From contig JAVHLK010000010.1 in NCBI GenBank assembly GCA_031082285.1, forward strand, positions 12,407-76,406: a stretch of DNA of 64,000 nt, read 5' to 3'. A program made the translations under genes and the position numbers. The notes under the pieces are model-generated. The model was not told the DNA's origin. It saw only the letters and a program-made list of their open reading frames with translations, and did not search any database. Below, piece after piece: positions 16,858-25,539 of this stretch; position 1 is the first letter of the stretch, and the number at the start of each line of letters is the position of its first letter. This DNA comes from Desulfomonilaceae bacterium. GTDB taxonomy: Bacteria > Desulfobacterota > Desulfomonilia > Desulfomonilales > Desulfomonilaceae.

Positions 16858-17748
16858 ATGCCTGAGAAACGTGAGATCAAAGCGAGCCATTTCGTGAGAG
16901 ACATCCGAGCGGGGATGACTACCACACAACTGATGCGAAAGTACCAACTGTCTCCCCGAGAGTGCCAGAGTCTGTACGGGCAGATCGAACAGATTATTCC
17001 CGATCCGGGTCGCTTATACGGACGGCTGCCCATGGACGAGGAAGACGACGCGGTCTCGCAAGCCAAACGGCTGTATCCCCGCCACGACATCCCATTGCCT
17101 TTGTCGGTTCTCGATATAAAGAAGATGAACCACAAAGGACTGGTGCTGGACATCGCCGCGAAGGGATTGAAGACACAGGGTATCGATGCGAGGCCTATGA
17201 ACGTGGAGACACTGGTGATCCTGACGGACGAGCTTTTCGACATCGGACCGATCGTACTCGATGCCCAGTGCCGCTGGGCCAAGAGGCAGGGCTTGCACGG
17301 GACCTGGGTCGCGGGTTTTCAGATTGAGGACATTTCCAAGAGGAACCTCAACGATCTGTTGCAGCTGATCGAGAAAATCGTGGTCATTAACCAGCGGGAG
17401 TCCCAGTCGGCACCCGGCCGTCAAGAAATGGGATCGCCGAGCACGCATACCGGCACGGGAATCCACTGGGTATGTCCGGCCTGCGAAATGCCTCAGAACA
17501 GAGAGTACGAGGAGTGCCCCCAGTGCGGGGTGATCGTAGCCAAGTACCTATCGCATCTGGACACCATCAAGGATCAACTGCGTCAATCCCTCGACGCCAA
17601 GTCGTATGTCTACAAGAAGGTGTCCATTCCGACCGACGTCTGGGAAGAAATCGAGACTCACCATGGAGACGCGAGCATAATCGTCGCGGAAGCCCTTGAT
17701 TTCTACCTCAGATCGAAAAGGATCGCCGGCACCGTCACCGGGATCTAG
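16858..17748 (+). CDS. PilZ-like protein with N-terminal helical DIR-G domain and zinc ribbon
   Basis: The 296-residue protein has four parts. Residues 8-45 hold a short helical domain (FVRDIRAGMTTTQLMRKYQL) also found twice in the protein at 51281. Residues 75-185 resemble PilZ (VLDIAAKGLKTQGI...GTWVAGFQIEDIS), a c-di-GMP-binding fold, but the N-terminal RxxxR signature is not clear (PRHDIPLPL), so binding is uncertain. Residues 203-225 form a four-Cys zinc ribbon (CPACEMPQ...CPQCGV). The C-terminus (VSIPTDVWEEIETHHGDASII) looks like a small ribbon-helix-helix-like segment. GGAG precedes the ATG by about ten bases. This may be a signal-dependent regulator; its target is unknown. A membrane cyclase follows, which may be coincidence. 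Confidence 0.65.
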   Translation: MPEKREIKASHFVRDIRAGMTTTQLMRKYQLSPRECQSLYGQIEQIIPDPGRLYGRLPMDEEDDAVSQAKRLYPRHDIPLPLSVLDIKKMNHKGLVLDIAAKGLKTQGIDARPMNVETLVILTDELFDIGPIVLDAQCRWAKRQGLHGTWVAGFQIEDISKRNLNDLLQLIEKIVVINQRESQSAPGRQEMGSPSTHTGTGIHWVCPACEMPQNREYEECPQCGVIVAKYLSHLDTIKDQLRQSLDAKSYVYKKVSIPTDVWEEIETHHGDASIIVAEALDFYLRSKRIAGTVTGI

Positions 17749-17886
17749 TTACGCTGCACTGCACGAATAATCCGGTGGTCTTTTCGTCACGAGCCGGCTC
17801 GTTCGAATGACGAAACCCCATCCAAGAATCGATAGTCAAATCCTCCTATCCGTGTGATCTTGCGCTGTTCCAAACGATGTCCCCTC

Positions 17887-17900
17887 GTAGTATAAACTAC
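17887..17900 (+). promoter_or_regulatory. Palindrome containing a -10 element before the cyclase gene
   Basis: GTAGT-ATAA-ACTAC is a perfect inverted repeat whose centre reads as TATAAA (17891-17896), a good -10. A weak TTCCAA -35 lies 17 bases upstream. A regulator bound here would block transcription of the cyclase gene, which starts 39 bases later. Confidence 0.4.
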
Positions 17901-17938
17901 AAGGATGTCATTGAGTCTCGTCTCGTGGGGAACTACTT

Positions 17939-19603
17939 ATGCTTGGTAAGGTCCACACTCCGGCCTCAAAGCGATTGCTGATCGTGCCGTTGATAAACCT
18001 GTCGGCTAATATGTTTGGAGCTGCGGTAACGTTCGTCTGGTTTTCGGTCATCGAGCCGAAAGTGACGCGGACCGCGCCGGCTACATCCGTATGGGACGCG
18101 CTGGTCTTTTCCGTCTTGCTGATGGTCGTAGTCCTCCTGGCGGTCATGCCGGTCTTCGTGGGACGAGTGTTTCGGCCGATCCTTCGGGAAAGCAGGGTTG
18201 TGACCAAGGATGCCCTGCCTGAAATGTTGGATCAGGCGGGGAAGGCGAAGATGCTCTCCCTCATCGGAAGGATATTTGATCTTCCGATCAAGATCGCGAT
18301 CAGTTCCCTGATCTGTTGGCTCGTGATGGCTTTTGCCATCGCCGTGACCCCGTACGTCTTGCCCAGTCTCTTCCCTTGGGCCTTGGGGAATTCACTCGAA
18401 ATAGTGGCTTGGATGGTTTTTGTGGGAGCCCCATCGACGGTGGTGTTCGCCTACTTCGCGTTGGATTGGTGGCTTCGCTCGACGGTCTACCACTCGTTTC
18501 CTCACGCGGTTCTCGGATCGCTGCCGCCGAGCCGCAGGATAAACGTGCTTCCCAAGATCCTCTTGGTAACGTTTATGGTAGGCTCTCTCCCGGTAGCTCT
18601 CATCAGCTGGTTCATTGTTCATCGTATCCAGGACATCCAGGCCGGTAGCCAATCATTGGAAGGCTTTATTTCTCAAATGCCCGTGGCCATCGATTTCCTC
18701 CTCGCCTGGGCATTGGTTCTTGCCGCAGGATTGTCTCTCTTCGTATCCAAGAGCATTTCCGAACCGCTCAGATACATCCGCCTGGCCATGGAAAGAATAG
18801 GTACCGGAGATCTCGACACCGTCGTCCCGGTGGTCTCCAACGACGACATCGGGCACATGGGCGAACAGTTCAACCTCATGTTGAAGGAGATCAAGGAGTT
18901 AACCGCGGTGCGGGAAACCTTCGGCCGTTACCTCAGTGAAGAAGTGGTTGCGGAGATCCTCAAGTCCCCGGGCGGGGTTGAACTGCGGGGCGAACTTCGG
19001 GAAATCACCATTCTCGTCTCGGATCTCCGCGGGTTTACTCCTCTATCCGAACAGCTCCCCCCTCATGCGGTGCTCGAGATAATAAACCGGTACCTCGAGC
19101 GAATGACCGACATCATCATGCGTCATGAAGGGACGATCGACGAATTCACGGGAGACGGCATCCTCGTGTTCTTCGGCGCACCCAGGGTGCTCCCCGATCA
19201 CGCAAGCCGTGCCGTTGCATGTGCCGTGGACATGCAGACGGCCTTGACGTCACTGAACAGGGAATACCATGAGCTTGGGCTTCCGCGGCTTCAAATGGGC
19301 ATCGGCATAAACACCGGCGAACTCATTGTCGGGAACATAGGTTCTGAAAAACGAAAGAAATACGGAGCGCTCGGCAACCCCATCAATGTTGCCTTTCGAG
19401 TTGAGAGTCATACCACCGGCGGCGAAATCCTGCTGACTTCATCGGTGTACCGCTGCCTCGACACGAATCCTCCGGTTTGCTCGACGCGGGAGGTTCGCCT
19501 CAAGGGAATAGACAAACCCGTAACCCTGTACCAAATGACCGCCGAGAACGAGCGACAAGGACGGTCAACGGGCAATGCATCGAGCGACGGTCACAAAGAT
19601 TGA
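17939..19603 (+). CDS. Membrane class III adenylate/guanylate cyclase with HAMP domain
   Basis: The 554-residue protein has about six membrane helices in residues 12-285, a HAMP linker (about 280-335; SISEPLRYIRLAMERIGTGDLD) and a C-terminal class III cyclase domain (about 350-520). Both metal-binding Asp residues are present (LVSDLRGFT and DGILVFFG), as is the transition-state Asn/Arg pair (PINVAFRVE). The usual IGDxVN motif reads ALGNPIN, so the substrate-selecting Asp is replaced and ATP versus GTP cannot be decided. GGGG precedes the ATG closely. The membrane part matches no sensor domain I can name, so the input signal is unknown. The output would be cAMP or cGMP in the cytoplasm. Confidence 0.88.
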   Translation: MLGKVHTPASKRLLIVPLINLSANMFGAAVTFVWFSVIEPKVTRTAPATSVWDALVFSVLLMVVVLLAVMPVFVGRVFRPILRESRVVTKDALPEMLDQAGKAKMLSLIGRIFDLPIKIAISSLICWLVMAFAIAVTPYVLPSLFPWALGNSLEIVAWMVFVGAPSTVVFAYFALDWWLRSTVYHSFPHAVLGSLPPSRRINVLPKILLVTFMVGSLPVALISWFIVHRIQDIQAGSQSLEGFISQMPVAIDFLLAWALVLAAGLSLFVSKSISEPLRYIRLAMERIGTGDLDTVVPVVSNDDIGHMGEQFNLMLKEIKELTAVRETFGRYLSEEVVAEILKSPGGVELRGELREITILVSDLRGFTPLSEQLPPHAVLEIINRYLERMTDIIMRHEGTIDEFTGDGILVFFGAPRVLPDHASRAVACAVDMQTALTSLNREYHELGLPRLQMGIGINTGELIVGNIGSEKRKKYGALGNPINVAFRVESHTTGGEILLTSSVYRCLDTNPPVCSTREVRLKGIDKPVTLYQMTAENERQGRSTGNASSDGHKD

Positions 19604-19699
19604 TCTCTAATTGGAACCCGGATCTCTGTCATCCGGCAGAGACGTCCCCCCACCATGACCCTCCGTACGAGTTCGCCGGAGGATTTTCCCGAGAATCCC

Positions 19700-20161
19700 T
19701 TACAGAATGTCCGGAGTGATCATCCAACGGACTCTCCATCCCGACCGCTCATCGCTTTCCAGACACACCACGCCCCCCTGTTGAAAAGCCACGGCGTCCA
19801 AGGATTCATCACCTGCGATGAGGTATGATGCAAGGTGTCCCATGAAGGGAAGATGCCCCACGAGCATCAAGTCTTCCGACATGCCGATCAGCTGCTTTGC
19901 CGTGGGTTCGACCGGATCCAGAGGTGCCAAGCCCGCCTTCTCCCGTACTCCCCGGCCGACCGAAAATGAGTGCGCGAGAATCTCCGCGGTCTGTGCGGCC
20001 CGTGCCTTTCCACTATGCCGGATCTCGGACACCGCCGGCCCCAAAGCCTTCAGGAAGCCCGCGACCTTTTGGACATCGCGCATGCCTTTGTCCGTGAGGC
20101 TGCGCTGCGGATCGACGTTTTCGGATTTTGCCTCTCCGTGCTGAACAAGATACAGTCTCAT
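19700..20161 (-). CDS. sixA: SixA-like phosphohistidine phosphatase
   Basis: This 153-residue protein belongs to the histidine phosphatase superfamily and has SixA size. The catalytic motif is LVQHGEAK (a Gln replaces the usual Arg of RHG), with HSGKARAAQTAEIL carrying the conserved Arg, and LVGHLPFMGHLA the second catalytic His. SixA removes phosphate from His-phosphotransfer proteins or PTS components. RHG to QHG is common in SixA proteins, so activity is expected. GGGGGAG lies seven bases before the ATG. It is convergent with the cyclase gene; upstream lies the long region before gyrA. Confidence 0.85.
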   Translation of the reverse strand: MRLYLVQHGEAKSENVDPQRSLTDKGMRDVQKVAGFLKALGPAVSEIRHSGKARAAQTAEILAHSFSVGRGVREKAGLAPLDPVEPTAKQLIGMSEDLMLVGHLPFMGHLASYLIAGDESLDAVAFQQGGVVCLESDERSGWRVRWMITPDIL

Positions 20162-20717
20162 CTTTCCGCTCCCCCTTCAGAGTTGAAAGCACCGTGTGCG
20201 GCTGAAATGCCTGAGGACACGGTGTCCGGCCAGTCTATCTCATCGTGGCGCCGAGATCCAGAGTCCCGCAGTCGGAAACCGTGCGGTGGTGATGGACTTC
20301 TCGTTCGCGGGAGTATCCTTGAAAAGAACGCCGGAATGGTGGTATGATCGTTCTTCCCATGAGGGGCATGAAGCCTGAGATTCCGGGCACATACCGAGTA
20401 CTGAAAGGGCTGCTTGACTCGCGATCGATCCGAATTCTCCGACGCACGGGCGCGGTTTTGCTCCCGGATGTGTGGGGGCGTGTCGGCCGTGGTCGGGAAG
20501 CGTATCTATGGTCGAAGGATGAGGGAAACAGGAGATGAAACCATCCGTCATGCCGGCAAAGGCACACCGAAATATGAACTTCTTTGCCCGCAGGCAGGCG
20601 GTCCGGGGCTTCGCCTCGGAGATGCGATTCGCTCTATTTCACGTCGCGATGCACGGATTCTCAGGCTGCAGGGTGACTGCACTCATTGAAAGTCGCGAAA
20701 ACTAGAAGGGAACAACG
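20162..20717. other. Long region upstream of gyrA
   Basis: Within 556 bases I find the promoter at 20319-20348 and only short open frames without convincing coding features. One (from about 20535, 53 codons) has GGAG upstream but an unlikely composition. The stretch is probably divergent regulatory sequence and a long 5' leader of gyrA. Confidence 0.45.
20319..20348 (+). promoter_or_regulatory. Extended -10 promoter, about 370 bases before gyrA
   Basis: TTGAAA (20319-20324), an 18-base spacer and TGG-TATGAT (-10 at 20343-20348) make a strong sigma-70 promoter. If it serves gyrA, the leader is about 360 nt. Confidence 0.5.
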
Positions 20718-23240
20718 TTGGCTGTTCTTCACGAAAAGACCAGTATCGGCATAGAAGAGGAGATCCAGAAGTCTTATCTGGATTATGCGATGAGCGTAAT
20801 TGTAGGCCGGGCCCTGCCCGATCTCCGCGACGGCCTCAAGCCGGTACACCGGAGAATCCTCTACGCCATGCACCGTTCAGGCAACTTCTGGAACAGACCG
20901 TATCGAAAAGCGGCACGGGCGGTCGGAGACGTCATAGGTCAGTATCACCCGCATGGTGAAAGCGCGGTATACGACTCCGTGGTTCGCATGGCTCAACCGT
21001 TTTCCATGAGATGTCCGTTTGTTGACGGTCAGGGAAATTTCGGAAGCGTGGACGGCGATCCGCCGGCGGCCATGCGGTACACCGAAGTGCGCATGGCCCG
21101 CATTACGCAAGCGCTCCTGGAAGATCTCGACAAGGATACCGTCGACTTCATCCCGAATTATGACAATACCCAGGAAGAACCTATCGTCTTGCCGGCCCGG
21201 TTTCCAGTACTTCTTGTCAACGGCTCGCAGGGGATAGCAGTGGGAATGGCCACCAACATTCCGCCGCACAACCTGGGGGAAACCGTCAATGCCGTCATTC
21301 ACCTGATCGGCAATCCGGACGCGACGATAGCGGACCTTATGCGGTTCATGCCGGGCCCCGATTTTCCCACCGCGGGATATATTCGCGGTCGTGATGGAAT
21401 CGTTTCCGCGTACACCACCGGCCGCGGGTCGATTCAAATGAGAGCCAAGGCCGAAATTGAGGATGCCGGCAAGGGGTACCAGAGAATAGTGATCACCGAG
21501 ATTCCGTACATGGTCAACAAGGCTCGGATGGTTGAAAACGCGGCCGAACTGGTAAAGGACAAGAGGATCACCGGTATCAGGGACATCCGAGACGAATCGG
21601 ACCGTCATGGAATGAGAGTGGTGTTCGACCTGAAGAGAGACGAAAACCCGGAAGTGATTCTCAATCAACTGTTCAGGTTTACGCAGCTCCAAACCAGCTT
21701 TGGGATTCAGCTTCTCTGCGTTGACCAGGTCCGTCCGAAGACCATGAATCTCAAGGAGATCCTTGAAGGATTCATCAATTTCCGCAAAGAGGTCGTGATT
21801 CGCAGGACTCGGTTCGAGCTGGCCAAAGCCAAAGAACGAGCGCACATCTTGGAAGGATTGAAGATTGCCCTGGACAACCTGGACCAGGTCATCAGGATAA
21901 TCAGACAAGCCGAGAATCCGACCGCGGCCCGAGAAGCACTGATCGAGCACTTTTCGCTGAGTCCGATTCAGGCCCAGGCCATCCTGGACATGCGCCTGCA
22001 GCGACTGACCGGTCTGGAACGAGACAAGATCCTTCAGGAGCTCAAGGAGATTCAAGCCAAGATAGAGGAACTGGAAGCGATCCTCGCGTCTGAAGAAAAG
22101 GTTCGAACCATCATTGTCGAGGAGTTGGAGCAGGTCAGGGATCAGTATGCCGACCCCCGCCGAACGGAGATTCTCGATGCGGAGACCGACGTGCAGGATG
22201 AAGATCTGATTCCTCGAGAAGACATGGTCGTCACCTTTTCGAGCAAAGGTTATGTGAAACGGGTCCCGGCGAATCTGTACAAAACGCAGAGACCCGGAGG
22301 CAAAGGGAGAATAGGGACTCGAGTGGGGAGTGAGGACGTGGTCAATCAGATGCTCTACGCGTCGACCCACGATGTCCTACTCTGCTTCTCAAGTCGGGGC
22401 CGCGTCTACTGGTTGAGGGTCTTTCAGTTGCCCGAGGAGGGACCGTATGCCCGCGGCAAGGCGATCATAAACTTGCTGAAAATCGAGCATGACGAAAGAA
22501 TCCGCAAGATCCTTCCCGTACAGGAACTCAGCACGGAAGGTTACGTGGTCATGGTGTCCGCTCAGGGAAAGATCAAGAAGACGTCCATATCCGAGTTTTC
22601 CCGTCCGAGGTCGACCGGCCTCATTGCACTCACCATAGATCCGGACGACGAGCTGATCGACGTGAGCTTCAGCTCCGGGGACGACCAAGTTCTCTTGGCC
22701 ACCCGAAAAGGCAAGGCAATCCGGTTTCATGAGTCTCAGGTCCGGCCTATGGGCCGGCAAGCCCGCGGGGTCAACGGCATCAACCTCAAGGCCGGTGATT
22801 CGGTGATCGGCATGGAAGTAATCTCCAATGAATCCGGGAGCCTGCTGACCATCACCGAGAGCGGATTCGGCAAGCGAACCGCGATCAGTGAGTATCCGAT
22901 ACAGAACCGGGGCGGCCAGGGAGTGATCACCATCAAGAACGCGGCCAAGAGCGGCGATACGGTACGTATTCAGCGGGTGGACGACATCGATCATTTGCTC
23001 ATCCTGACCTCGGGCGGTCGAATAATTCGTTTGAGGATGGAAGAGATAAACGTCATCGGTCGGAACACCATGGGACGAACTCTCGTCAGAATGGACGAAG
23101 GCGAACAGGTGGTCGATGTGGCCAGAGCCGAACCGACGGACGACGATGCCCAGGACGAGGACCACGCGGCGGATGACGAGCAGCCCGTTGCGGACTCTTC
23201 AGGTGAGGCGACGCACCATGAAGGACCTGAAGAAAGCTGA
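20718..23240 (+). CDS. gyrA: DNA gyrase subunit A
   Basis: The 840-residue protein is full length for GyrA. The N-terminus (SYLDYAMSVIVGRALPDLRDGLKPVHRRIL), the catalytic Tyr in AAMRYTEVRM and the C-terminal beta-pinwheel repeats are clear. The gyrase box reads QRPGGKG instead of QRRGGKG; its presence still favours GyrA over ParC. In the quinolone-resistance region HPHGESAVYD keeps Ser83 and Asp87 (E. coli numbering) and has Glu for Asp82. With GyrB it introduces negative supercoils using ATP. The start is TTG with AAGGG nearby; no other start leaves the N-terminus intact. The C-terminal tail is acidic. The last 23 bases overlap the archease gene. Confidence 0.95.
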   Translation: MAVLHEKTSIGIEEEIQKSYLDYAMSVIVGRALPDLRDGLKPVHRRILYAMHRSGNFWNRPYRKAARAVGDVIGQYHPHGESAVYDSVVRMAQPFSMRCPFVDGQGNFGSVDGDPPAAMRYTEVRMARITQALLEDLDKDTVDFIPNYDNTQEEPIVLPARFPVLLVNGSQGIAVGMATNIPPHNLGETVNAVIHLIGNPDATIADLMRFMPGPDFPTAGYIRGRDGIVSAYTTGRGSIQMRAKAEIEDAGKGYQRIVITEIPYMVNKARMVENAAELVKDKRITGIRDIRDESDRHGMRVVFDLKRDENPEVILNQLFRFTQLQTSFGIQLLCVDQVRPKTMNLKEILEGFINFRKEVVIRRTRFELAKAKERAHILEGLKIALDNLDQVIRIIRQAENPTAAREALIEHFSLSPIQAQAILDMRLQRLTGLERDKILQELKEIQAKIEELEAILASEEKVRTIIVEELEQVRDQYADPRRTEILDAETDVQDEDLIPREDMVVTFSSKGYVKRVPANLYKTQRPGGKGRIGTRVGSEDVVNQMLYASTHDVLLCFSSRGRVYWLRVFQLPEEGPYARGKAIINLLKIEHDERIRKILPVQELSTEGYVVMVSAQGKIKKTSISEFSRPRSTGLIALTIDPDDELIDVSFSSGDDQVLLATRKGKAIRFHESQVRPMGRQARGVNGINLKAGDSVIGMEVISNESGSLLTITESGFGKRTAISEYPIQNRGGQGVITIKNAAKSGDTVRIQRVDDIDHLLILTSGGRIIRLRMEEINVIGRNTMGRTLVRMDEGEQVVDVARAEPTDDDAQDEDHAADDEQPVADSSGEATHHEGPEES

Positions 23241-23652
23241 TCGAGGATGGCGGCTTCTCGAGCATACCGCGGACATCCGGCTCGAGATTGAGGGCGAGAC
23301 CCTTGAGGGTCTGTTTATCAACGCGGCGAAAGGGTTTGCTCAGCTCGTGTCCGAACCGCGGGAGTCTCTGCCCACGGAGGAGGCGACCGTGAACCTGGAA
23401 GCCGAAACCGTCAACGATCTCCTCGTCGACTGGTTAAGAGAACTCCAGTTCCTCAACCAGACGGAGGGCTTCGTCTTCTTAGATGCTCAGGATGTGGAGA
23501 TATCCGGTGCTTCATTCAAAGCCCGCGTCCTCGGCAGGAGGCTTGATTCCGAGGAACTGCCGCCATTTGATATCAAGGCCGTCACCTATCACGACATGTC
23601 GATCGAACGCACGAAACAGGGGTACGTGACAAGGATTGTGTTCGACATATGA
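23218..23652 (+). CDS. Archease family protein
   Basis: The 144-residue protein matches archease: WRLLEHTADIRLEIEG with the conserved His-Thr-Ala-Asp, an acidic centre (LLVDWLRELQFL) and the end VTYHDMSIER...VTRIVFDI. Archease is a Ca/metal-binding protein that speeds guanylylation of the RNA ligase RtcB in tRNA splicing and RNA repair. The ATG lies inside the end of gyrA, 23 bases before its stop, with GGTGAGG upstream, so it is probably translated from the gyrA message. No rtcB is in the window. The coupling to gyrA is unusual and has no obvious functional explanation. Confidence 0.9.
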   Translation: MKDLKKADRGWRLLEHTADIRLEIEGETLEGLFINAAKGFAQLVSEPRESLPTEEATVNLEAETVNDLLVDWLRELQFLNQTEGFVFLDAQDVEISGASFKARVLGRRLDSEELPPFDIKAVTYHDMSIERTKQGYVTRIVFDI

Positions 23653-23901
23653 GGGTCGAGGTTCGCCGCGGTTTGACATTCCGAGACCTCGATACGTTGA
23701 ACGCGCATAGGAACGCGGCGAGGCATTCTTCCTGTAGAAAAGTGCGGGAGAATTAAGAGGGAGTTTCCCGCCGGAAGGCACGCGGAATTACCCGGCCCTG
23801 CGGCATGTCATAGATTGTACGAAATCAGGTCCACCGGCGCTCGGGGGCTTCTCGATCAACATGAATCACTCGATTCTCACATCTGATCCGGAGACCAATC
23901 G

Positions 23902-24681
23902 TTGCCCGTCACACACACTCGAGCAGTCACGTCTGCCTCCATAGCGGCTCTCGCGTTCCTGATCATCACCCTCATTCCGGTGTGGATCTTCAATCGGTCC
24001 TTGTTCTCACTGATAAACGGCTTGCACTCTCCTTTCACCGATCCGATCTGGCTGGCTCTGACCACGTTTGGAGACGGCCTCATTGCGGCCATCGTCGTGG
24101 GTGCGTTTTTGCTCGTGAATCCGAGGATCACGGTCATGGGCCTTGTGCTCCTCCTCTTCGCATCGGTGTGCGTCAACTCCGTCAAACTCCTCTTTCCCAC
24201 GTTGAGACCGGTATCTCTCATGGAATCAGTGCATGTGCTGGGGCCGGTTCTCCGCTCAGGGTCCTTTCCATCAGGACACACGGCGACCGCGATCGCTGCC
24301 GTCCTGTCGATTGCGTACTTCATGAAGTCCGCAGCGGTCGGATCGTGCGTAATCGGATTCGGGGTTCTGATATCCCTCTCCAGGATCTTTGTCGGCGCCC
24401 ATTTCCCCCGAGACGTCATTGGCGGAATGATCTTTGCCGTCGCGCTCTTCGCTGTGTTTGTTTCCTTTGTATGGCCGTCATTGGAGCCTCACGTTCCGGA
24501 TCGGCCGGACTTCTCGAGGCCGGCGTTTCGGGTCCTCATGGGAACCGAAGTCGCGGCCCTGATCTACGCGCTCCTTATTCATGCGCCGTTTCACGCTGAA
24601 TGGTCGGCCGCGGCCTGGGCCGCGACCGGTGCCGTCGCTATCTTCCTCGGGGTACGGATCTGCAAGAATATTCGTGCATGA
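23902..24681 (+). CDS. PAP2 superfamily membrane phosphatase
   Basis: The 259-residue membrane protein has six or more hydrophobic helices and the three phosphatase motifs of the PAP2 family: KLLFPTLRP, then GSFPSGHTAT with the catalytic His, then SRIFVGAHFPRDVIGG with the second His. Enzymes of this group dephosphorylate lipid phosphates such as undecaprenyl pyrophosphate, phosphatidate or phosphatidylglycerophosphate on the periplasmic side. Two additional C-terminal helices follow the core. The start is TTG with GGAG nine bases upstream. It stands alone between archease and the AcuB-like gene; the lipid substrate is not determined. Confidence 0.88.
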   Translation: MPVTHTRAVTSASIAALAFLIITLIPVWIFNRSLFSLINGLHSPFTDPIWLALTTFGDGLIAAIVVGAFLLVNPRITVMGLVLLLFASVCVNSVKLLFPTLRPVSLMESVHVLGPVLRSGSFPSGHTATAIAAVLSIAYFMKSAAVGSCVIGFGVLISLSRIFVGAHFPRDVIGGMIFAVALFAVFVSFVWPSLEPHVPDRPDFSRPAFRVLMGTEVAALIYALLIHAPFHAEWSAAAWAATGAVAIFLGVRICKNIRA

Positions 24682-24852
24682 GCGACGCGGATCTTCATCA
24701 CCCCGTGCCTTTCATGCCGTCACCCGGAGATCCCGCTCGATTGACGTTGGATTCCGGGTCGCCAATCGAATCGTCCGGACCCCGCATCCCGGTTGACTTT
24801 CTGCTCTTACACAGGCAAGATCTTACACACTTCACCGGGAGGAGAAACGGAA

Positions 24853-25539
24853 ATGCTGGTCAGAGACTGGATGAGCACAAACGTAATCACCGTCAATGCA
24901 GATGACACGATGTACAAGGCGATCGAGTTGTTAACCGAGAATCACATCAGCATGATGCCCGTGATGGAGGAAGGCAAACTCGTGGGCGTCGTAACGGACC
25001 GGGATCTCAAGCGTGCGTCCCCTTCCGATGCGTCGCCTCTCGATTTTCAGAGACTTCTCTATCATCTGGCCCGGCTGGAAGTCGGGGCCATCATGAATCG
25101 TTACCCGGTTACCATTCCCGACGATCTGACGGTGGCCGAAGCGGCCGAGGTCCTGCTGGAACATCAGATATCCGGCTGTCCCGTTGTAGACGAACAAGGG
25201 GCCATCAAAGGCATCATAACCAAGAGCGATATTTTCAAAGTAATGATTGCTGTGAGCGGTCTGCACGACAAAGGCGTTCAATTCGGTTTTCGGGTAAATG
25301 ACGAACCGGGAGCCATAAAGGAAGTCACGGATACGCTTCGTAGGTACGGGGCGCGGCTGGTAAGCATTCTCAGCTCGTACGAGAAGGTCCCCGGCGGCTA
25401 TCGCGATGTCTACATAAGGGTTTTCAATGTGGACAGGGACACCAAGAATCAACTGTTGAAGGATCTCGCCAAGGTGTCCAGGATACTCTACGTGGTGGAC
25501 ATTCGCCAAAACGAGCGAGAAATCTACCCCGCCGACTGA
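24853..25539 (+). CDS. AcuB-like CBS-CBS-ACT protein
   Basis: The 228-residue protein has two CBS motifs (residues 1-60, MLVRDWMSTNVITVNADDT, and 75-135, IMNRYPVTIPDDLTV) followed by an ACT-like domain (145-220; FGFRVNDEPGAIKEVTDTL). This is the AcuB architecture. CBS pairs bind adenine nucleotides and ACT domains bind amino acids, so it is probably a cytosolic metabolic sensor. The start at 24853 is supported by GGAGGAG nine bases upstream; the frame is open further 5' but without translation signals. AcuB-like genes occur widely in Desulfobacterota; their target is usually unproved. Confidence 0.85.
   Translation: MLVRDWMSTNVITVNADDTMYKAIELLTENHISMMPVMEEGKLVGVVTDRDLKRASPSDASPLDFQRLLYHLARLEVGAIMNRYPVTIPDDLTVAEAAEVLLEHQISGCPVVDEQGAIKGIITKSDIFKVMIAVSGLHDKGVQFGFRVNDEPGAIKEVTDTLRRYGARLVSILSSYEKVPGGYRDVYIRVFNVDRDTKNQLLKDLAKVSRILYVVDIRQNEREIYPAD

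Noticed and set aside
20877-22370. Long minus-strand open frame (497 codons) opposite gyrA
   Set aside because: gyrA coding is unambiguous; the antisense frame has no recognisable motif.
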